From Lentimicrobiaceae bacterium (lineage in GTDB: Bacteria; Bacteroidota; Bacteroidia; Bacteroidales; F082): a stretch of DNA of 64,000 nucleotides. Where the stretch lies: contig SUWS01000007.1 in NCBI GenBank assembly GCA_015061365.1, forward strand, positions 28,691 to 92,690, written 5' to 3'. The notes beneath the pieces were generated by a model. That model was given only the letters and a program-made list of their open reading frames with translations, was not told where the DNA came from and searched no databases. Below, piece by piece: positions 58,213 to 64,000 of the stretch. Each line of letters begins with the position of its first letter. The stretch's first letter is position 1. The position numbers and the translations under genes were made by a program.

Positions 58213-60453
58213 TCACTTTTTGATAAAACGCTTTATGACATCACCATAGTCAGTACTTATTCTGACGAAATAAATGCCATCAAGTAACTCATCTACACTA
58301 ATATTGTCGAAGTTGTCGTTCACATTTAGAACAGTAATGCCTACAACGTTGTATATGACAACATCATTTATCTTGTCATTACTTCTTATGATAAGTGTGT
58401 TTTTTACAGGATTAGGAAATATCTCGAATCTGTCTTCTAACTCTGTTATGCTATTGTGTTTTACTTCAACCGTAATGGTATCCGACATCTCAGATTCGCC
58501 GGTATCACATTTTGTTGTGACATAAAATTCTATTGTCATTTCTTCGTTGCATCCGTATATATAAGAAGGTGTAGTGACTTCTTCAACTTTTTCCCCATTC
58601 ATATAAACGACATACGCTTCAGCATTATCCACTTCATCCCATGTCAATGTCACTTCGAATTTATTTTCGTAGTCGGCGAAATATTCTTCAACTGTGGCAT
58701 CGAGATTATTAGGAGCGTTGCAAGGAATTATCAGTTCGTCAGTTGTGGCGCAAGTCTGGCTTGAATGTTCCGACTCGCCGTTTTCACAAACGCTTACAAC
58801 GGTATAACAATATTCTGTCGCTGGATTTAATCCTTCATCATTGTATGATGTTGAATTTACGTTTTTGACAAAAGTATTATTACGATAAATGTCATAGCTT
58901 GTTGCTGTTGTTATTTCATTCCAAGATAAGTCTATTGAATATTCATCGATGGTGTTTGCGGTAAGGTTTGTCGGGGCGTCGCAATCTTCGGTCTCATCGC
59001 CGTTCTCTATGTTTTCTATCGCAGCCAAGGCGTCAACGAGTCCGGAACCTCTGACGTTATTTTTATTTTCGTCGAGTTTCACCGCCGTCGTTTCCAATAT
59101 CATCGAGATCTGTTCTGGAGTGAGTTCAGGATTTTTTTCTAACATAAGACATACGATACCAGCCACGCAAGGAGCTGCCTGCGATGTTCCGTCCATCATG
59201 GTAAGACCATTACTGTTGAAAGGGTCGGCCGAGATTATTCCTACGCCTGGGGCGCATACGTCGGGACGGATAAGTCCGATTTCTGGCTCGTATGGATAGT
59301 CGGCGTATGAAGTTTCTTGCCATGTCACCGGTCCTCTTGAGGAGAAAGGAGCGTCGGCGTTGTTAAAGTCGACGGCACCTACTACTATGCAGCATGATGT
59401 CCCGCCGACGTTGACTTGCTGGTCGGGATGAATCCATGGCGGAGGACATGAGCCTGGGGTTCTTACGTTGTTAGGTGCGGGAAATGATATTTGCAGCTGT
59501 CCCTCGTTGCCAGCGGCGACAGTGGCTGCGATACCGATATTCATGGTGTTGACACACGATTCTCTAAGCATCTCCTTTGCTGAAGTCGATGCGTTAGGTA
59601 TTCCCAACGACATATTCATAAGGTCGGCGCCATGTTCTAAGGCGAACTCCATTCCTGAACATATTCCGCTCGCACCTCCGTAGCCTCCGTCGTCCATGAC
59701 CTTGATGACCATTATCGTAGCGTCTGGAGCTATGCCAGTTTGCGTTCCCGTTGCTCCGTTGCCGCATATAATGCCAGCGCAATGTGTGCCGTGTCCGAAA
59801 CCGTCGTTGACGTTATGATTGTCTTCGTAAGTGTTATATCCATGGTTAGGGAACTCTTCGCCTCCGTCCCATAGATTATTGACCAAATCAATATGTTCGA
59901 TGTCGACACCGGTATCTAACAACGCCACAAGTACGTCTTTGCCCGTATAACCCAAATTCCATACATCGTCGGCGTTGATGTGAGCGATGCTTTGCGACAA
60001 TCCTCTGCCATCGTATGGTTGAGAAGTCTCTTCCCATAAGAGGAAATCTTTCCTGTCGTATCCGATGATGGCGATGTCGGGATGTGACGACAATTGACTA
60101 ATCACATCGTGAGAAAGTTCACAGTTGATGGCGTTTACCAACCAGTGATTTCTTATCTTAGCTGCTTTGTCGTTTCTTTCTTCAGATCTAAGTATCGCCA
60201 TCACGTCAGACTGCTCTTTCTCGGAAAAGTGTTTAAGTTCTCCGATGACAAAATCCCTTCTTTCGTCTTTCGAGATATTTCTCGGTAGGTCGAATGAATT
60301 CATCTGCGACTTGAAAATGATATTGACGCTTATTAGCTCATCGCTTTTTTGATTCAAGATTTCTTGAAGTTCTGGTTCTATGACATTAATGTTTTGAGCA
60401 AAAATGTTATTGAATATGATTATGGCAATGGTTATTAATAGATACTTCTTCAT
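58213..60453 (-). CDS. Secreted S8 serine peptidase with FN3-like domains and T9SS sorting domain
   Basis: VALLDTGVDIEHIDL, GHGTHCAGIICG, GTSQAAPCVAGIVCLM; FPNPVKNTLIIRS...GIYFVRI. Confidence 0.93.
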   Translation of the reverse strand: MKKYLLITIAIIIFNNIFAQNINVIEPELQEILNQKSDELISVNIIFKSQMNSFDLPRNISKDERRDFVIGELKHFSEKEQSDVMAILRSEERNDKAAKIRNHWLVNAINCELSHDVISQLSSHPDIAIIGYDRKDFLLWEETSQPYDGRGLSQSIAHINADDVWNLGYTGKDVLVALLDTGVDIEHIDLVNNLWDGGEEFPNHGYNTYEDNHNVNDGFGHGTHCAGIICGNGATGTQTGIAPDATIMVIKVMDDGGYGGASGICSGMEFALEHGADLMNMSLGIPNASTSAKEMLRESCVNTMNIGIAATVAAGNEGQLQISFPAPNNVRTPGSCPPPWIHPDQQVNVGGTSCCIVVGAVDFNNADAPFSSRGPVTWQETSYADYPYEPEIGLIRPDVCAPGVGIISADPFNSNGLTMMDGTSQAAPCVAGIVCLMLEKNPELTPEQISMILETTAVKLDENKNNVRGSGLVDALAAIENIENGDETEDCDAPTNLTANTIDEYSIDLSWNEITTATSYDIYRNNTFVKNVNSTSYNDEGLNPATEYCYTVVSVCENGESEHSSQTCATTDELIIPCNAPNNLDATVEEYFADYENKFEVTLTWDEVDNAEAYVVYMNGEKVEEVTTPSYIYGCNEEMTIEFYVTTKCDTGESEMSDTITVEVKHNSITELEDRFEIFPNPVKNTLIIRSNDKINDVVIYNVVGITVLNVNDNFDNISVDELLDGIYFVRISTDYGDVIKRFIKK

Positions 60454-60472
60454 AAATGTAACTATAAAGAAA

Positions 60473-60509
60473 ACGCATTAATGATATTGATTTCTCGTCA
60501 TTAATGCGT
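60473..60509 (-). terminator. Terminator-like hairpin
   Basis: ACGCATTAATGA...TCATTAATGCGT. Confidence 0.6.
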
Positions 60510-60519
60510 CCCAGTGTTT

Positions 60520-62538
60520 TTAAATCTTATTTATCTTTATTGTCTTTACTTCTTTTTCAGTTATGATTCTCACGAAATAAGTTCCGTTTTCGAAGCTACT
60601 CATGTCTATTGTTTTTCCAGTCCATCCTTCTGAAGTCTCGTTATGAAGTCTGACTCCGAGTACATTATAGATTTCAACTTCGTTAATTTCTTCTTCGATA
60701 TTAATGTGAAGATAGTCTTTAACAGGATTAGGATATATCGCGGAACCGGCTTCATTTTCCGCTAACGAAACGGTGCCGATGGTGATTTTGAAAGTGCTGT
60801 TCCATTCCTGATATTTCACGAAGTTGTTGATGGAGACGTCGTCGACGCATAAGATGAAGAGGTTGGAACTGCCGAAGTGACGTAGCGCCACCCATACGAA
60901 TTGTCCTGCATATTCGCTGAGGTCGGCGGTAAATTCGTACCAATTGCCGGCGCGGGTGTTTTTCGCTGTCAATGTCCATTCTTCTACAACAGTGAAATCG
61001 TCGGCGGAGGTGTTTCCTGTTGTAGACACCGCCACTCCGAAATGTTCTCCTGCATAATCTTCGTCTTGAGCGCAAGCCCAGAAACTTATTGTTGTGTTTT
61101 CCGTTACGCCGATAAGATTAGGTGCTACTATGAAATCGTCAGGTGAAAGAGGTCCGATGGCGTTGCAGTACGATTCGCTCATCAGGTGTCCTGTTCCGGA
61201 ATACGATGGAACCATTATGGCATCGTGAGGGTCTGTTTCTGAAGTATGATACCAGAAATGTCCGTCGTTATTACCGTCGATGGTAGTCCATCCGTTCAGG
61301 TCTTTTTCAAATTTATATGTGAAGCTGATCTCGTCGCCTGCAACGTTTTGAGGTTTCACGTTCATGTTGATAATTGCTTCGTGTCCGTTAGGTGCCGATT
61401 CTTTTACTGAGATAGGGAATGTTCCCATCTGTATCTCATTAGGTTCCATTGGGAATAATGTAAGGTCTCCTTCTATTATGCTCAGATATTGGTCGTCAGT
61501 GGTGAGGGTGAGATCTGATGAAGAAAGGTTCGCCTTTGTTCCGTTGTTGATAAATGCGATGTCAATGTTCAGGTCTTGTCCAGGCTGTATCACATTTGGC
61601 ATATAAGAATCGAAGACGATATTCGGGGATGGATTTACAACAGACAGATTGATTTTTTCTGTCCAAGACATCGGTTGATATATATTGGATATTTCGACAT
61701 CGTCTAAGGCTAGGAAATATTGGTCGAAGCAGTCGAAGTGACGGAACGCAAGCCATAATTCCTGACCTTCATATTCGCTGAGGTCGACGCTGTATTCATA
61801 CCATGTTCCTTGGTCTTTCTGATTTTTCGCTGTCATTGTCCATTCAGCTATTGTAGTGAAGTCGCTGTCTGAGCTGTTGCCGTTTGAGGATATTGCGAGA
61901 CCGAAGTGTTCTTCAGGATAGTTCATGTCTTGAGCGCAAGCCCAGAATTTTATCTGAGCGTTTTCGCCGATGAGGTATTTCTCTGGGGAGACGAGATAGT
62001 TGTCAGGATAAAGGATGTCGAAATCGTTATCGTACGATTGTGAGAACATACAATAACTGCTTTCGTGACCGTAGCCAGATCCTAATTTGTCGCCCGACTT
62101 GATCCAGTTGAATCCGTCGCCGTCGGCATCAATTGTTGTCCAGCCTTGCATTCCTGTTTCGAAATCGAACGAGACGTTAGAGATGACGCTGCTGCCTTCG
62201 AGAACGGCTTTGAAGTTTAATGAGATGCTGTGGTCGTCAGGAATCATTGAATTTACAAATACGGTAAAGTTTCCGTCTTGTGTTGCTCCTGCTGCCATCG
62301 GGCCATAGATGGCATGATCACCGACAACGGTTACATATTGGTCGTCGCTGCTGAGAGTGACGAAAGTGTTGCTTTCTGTGGCGGCATCGCCATTGTTAAT
62401 TAATGTGATGACGATTTCCGTTTCCTCATTTGCCGTGATAGTTTCTGGAGTACATGAATTGAAAGTGATTTCCGGTGTTTGTGCAAAACCTGATTTTGCT
62501 GTCAGAAGTACGATTAGAATAAAAAAGTATTTTCTCAT
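60520..62538 (-). CDS. Secreted protein with two cleaved-adhesin/choice-of-anchor-J-like domains and T9SS sorting domain
   Basis: Duplicated GWTTIDADGDGFNWIKSG / GWTTIDGNNDGHFWYHTS ... DDVEISN; YPNPVKDYLHINI...GTYFVRI. Confidence 0.88.
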   Translation of the reverse strand: MRKYFFILIVLLTAKSGFAQTPEITFNSCTPETITANEETEIVITLINNGDAATESNTFVTLSSDDQYVTVVGDHAIYGPMAAGATQDGNFTVFVNSMIPDDHSISLNFKAVLEGSSVISNVSFDFETGMQGWTTIDADGDGFNWIKSGDKLGSGYGHESSYCMFSQSYDNDFDILYPDNYLVSPEKYLIGENAQIKFWACAQDMNYPEEHFGLAISSNGNSSDSDFTTIAEWTMTAKNQKDQGTWYEYSVDLSEYEGQELWLAFRHFDCFDQYFLALDDVEISNIYQPMSWTEKINLSVVNPSPNIVFDSYMPNVIQPGQDLNIDIAFINNGTKANLSSSDLTLTTDDQYLSIIEGDLTLFPMEPNEIQMGTFPISVKESAPNGHEAIINMNVKPQNVAGDEISFTYKFEKDLNGWTTIDGNNDGHFWYHTSETDPHDAIMVPSYSGTGHLMSESYCNAIGPLSPDDFIVAPNLIGVTENTTISFWACAQDEDYAGEHFGVAVSTTGNTSADDFTVVEEWTLTAKNTRAGNWYEFTADLSEYAGQFVWVALRHFGSSNLFILCVDDVSINNFVKYQEWNSTFKITIGTVSLAENEAGSAIYPNPVKDYLHINIEEEINEVEIYNVLGVRLHNETSEGWTGKTIDMSSFENGTYFVRIITEKEVKTIKINKI

Positions 62539-62579
62539 AATGTGTAAATTTTTGTTTTGCAAATATAATAAAAATAGTT

Positions 62580-62641
62580 TAAGGTTTAAAGTTTAAAGAT
62601 CACATCCTTAAACCATAAACCTTAAACCTTAAATCCTAAAC
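62580..62641. repeat. TTTAAAC/CCTTAAA-type short tandem repeat tract
   Basis: aaggtttaaagtttaaagatcacatccttaaaccataaaccttaaaccttaaatcctaaacc. Confidence 0.65.
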
Positions 62642-62644
62642 CAA

Positions 62645-63393
62645 TTATTCTACGATCAACTTCTCTACTTTGCCATTGATGTTGATGAAATAAACGCCTT
62701 GGTTCAAATCTTCAATATTAATTGTAGTGTTAGCGTCGTTGATGATAGTGCTCTTTATGCAGCGACCTGTCATGTCGAAGATATTGACTTCCTTAACAAA
62801 ATTTACATCTGAATTGATTTTAACATAATCTGAAGCTGGATTCGGGTAAATGTTAAAAATGTTTTCATTAGATTCTGCGACTCCTATTGTTGCCATTGCA
62901 TCTTCTAATTCGTCAATAAGGTTTTGTCCAGAAGTGATAGGCCAGATATTATCTATAAGTATTTTGTGATTAGGTGCGATCAGGACAGCTGTAGAAAACA
63001 TATTAACACCATAATCCTCGCATATCATCTGAGCTGTTGAACCTTCAGTAAACCAATGTATCACAGGGAAGTCAACGTCGTATGTCTCTCTCCAGCCGTC
63101 AACGGAGAGGCTGTCGTCAGATGGTGCGACTCCGACAAAGTAGACATCATTCTGATTGTCGCCGAAATGATGATATGCTTCGGCAATCAAGGGTCGAAGA
63201 CTTCCGATGTTGATGCATCGGTGAAGAAGAAATACATAAACACAAATTGTCCATTGTCCAAGATGTCAAACAAATGAACTTCTCTACCATAATCGTCTAT
63301 AGAATAAAAATCTACAGCTTCCGTCAAGGACGTTTGAGCTTTAATATTGAAACCTAACATTAAAGCCAAAGTAATCAATATAACTTTTTTCAT
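62645..63393 (-). pseudogene. Frameshifted thioredoxin-like secreted protein with T9SS sorting domain (ORFs 63187..63393 and 62645..63190)
   Basis: ORF1 has a signal peptide then FVFMYFFFTDASTSEVFDP*; the -1 frame reads CINIGSLRPLIAEAYHHFGDNQNDVYFVG... and continues to YPNPASDYVKI...GVYFINI. Confidence 0.7.
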
Positions 63394-63417
63394 GACAAGT
63401 ATTTTTTGTTTATTATG

Positions 63418-63459
63418 TAAAGTGCGCAGAGGATACCAATATCAATCTACGCACTTTTT
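63418..63459 (-). terminator. Terminator-like hairpin
   Basis: AAAGTGCGCAGA...TCTACGCACTTTTT. Confidence 0.6.
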
Positions 63460-63484
63460 ATTTATTAACTGTGGTGAGGACAAA

Positions 63485-63515
63485 GTCTGTTGTCTGTTGA
63501 CTGTTGTCCGTTGTC
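63485..63515. repeat. (CYGTTGW)n heptanucleotide array (intergenic)
   Basis: gtctgttgtctgttgactgttgtccgttgtc. Confidence 0.8.
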
Positions 63516-63530
63516 AAAAACGATAGATTA

Positions 63531-64000
63531 TTATTCAACAATCAATTTTTCAACTTTGCCGTTGACGTTGATGAAATAAATTCCGCTCTTATAATCTGAA
63601 ACATTGATTTCAATTTCGCCAGAATTCATTTCAATTTCTTCTACTAACATTCCAACTGTGTTGTATATCTTGACTGTTGTCTGTTGACTGTTGTCTGTTG
63701 ACACTTTCACAAAGTCTTTAGCCGGGTTAGGATAGATGTTAAGATTAGCTCTCGACAATTCTGCACAACCGTCTGTGTTTGTCACGAACTCTACTATCGT
63801 GGTCTCGCCCCATTCGCCGTTTGCGTTCTGACCTGTGGCTATCGCCACGAACTCTGTATTAGTTGTGAGCGGGCTCCATGTCCAGTCGTCTATTTCATAA
63901 AATACGTATGGGTCTTCACGGAAATATTGTACTGCGGCTGCCTCGCCTATCGAATCGAAGTAGGTCTTCTCCATCAAGCCATAATGATAGGATGCTGTCT
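63531..64000 (-). CDS. Partial secreted protein with T9SS type A sorting domain (5' end beyond window)
   Basis: Reading frame stays open to the window edge; YPNPAKDFVKVSTDNSQQTTVKIYNTVGMLVEEI...GIYFINV. Confidence 0.82.
   Translation of the reverse strand, partial: TASYHYGLMEKTYFDSIGEAAAVQYFREDPYVFYEIDDWTWSPLTTNTEFVAIATGQNANGEWGETTIVEFVTNTDGCAELSRANLNIYPNPAKDFVKVSTDNSQQTTVKIYNTVGMLVEEIEMNSGEIEINVSDYKSGIYFINVNGKVEKLIVE
63671..63702. repeat. (CYGTTGW)n heptanucleotide array inside a T9SS sorting-domain coding region
   Basis: tgactgttgtctgttgactgttgtctgttgac; encodes STDNSQQTTV. Confidence 0.8.

Noticed and set aside
60752-61075. Arg-rich ORF MRSRRRLCRRTFRSGG...
   Set aside because: Out-of-frame reading within the cleaved-adhesin-like gene.

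Overview
The window is a compact segment of a Bacteroidetes chromosome, probably Bacteroidales-like. The assignment rests on UpxY, BY-kinase, many T9SS C-terminal sorting domains, TAnnTTTG-type -7 boxes, and GYDIA and DUF4292 families. Housekeeping content: omega-amidase, trkA, pgk, dut, tRNA-Lys(CTT), a heptose-P adenylyltransferase, argF, glnA, meaB, mrdA/rodA, mgsA, and a mevalonate-pathway GHMP cluster. Surface and secreted content: two paralogous S8 proteases, thioredoxin-fold Omp28-like proteins, a GLUG protein, a cleaved-adhesin-like protein and a Cthe_2159-like protein. There is also an IdeS/Mac-like cysteine protease lipoprotein with five Ig-like modules. The accessory island (about 47.1-51.3 kb) holds hipBA, a three-gene DUF3791/DUF3990 (ART-fold-like) operon and an orphan lipoprotein. 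Each of these three units ends in a nearly identical terminator hairpin. The most unusual non-coding signal is a set of dispersed heptanucleotide short tandem repeats, (CYGTTGW)n and TTTAAAC-type. They lie between genes, and the first family also lies in frame inside mevalonate-pathway kinases and T9SS sorting domains. Other notable signals are a near-identical 243-bp sorting-domain duplication, REP-like palindromes, a possible ~197-bp MITE-like palindrome, an unlisted 43-aa Cys-rich lipoprotein, a flavin reductase-rubredoxin-flavodiiron fusion, and a frameshifted thioredoxin-like gene. No CRISPR array, rRNA or complete IS element was seen. All family calls come from reading motifs; no database search was run.
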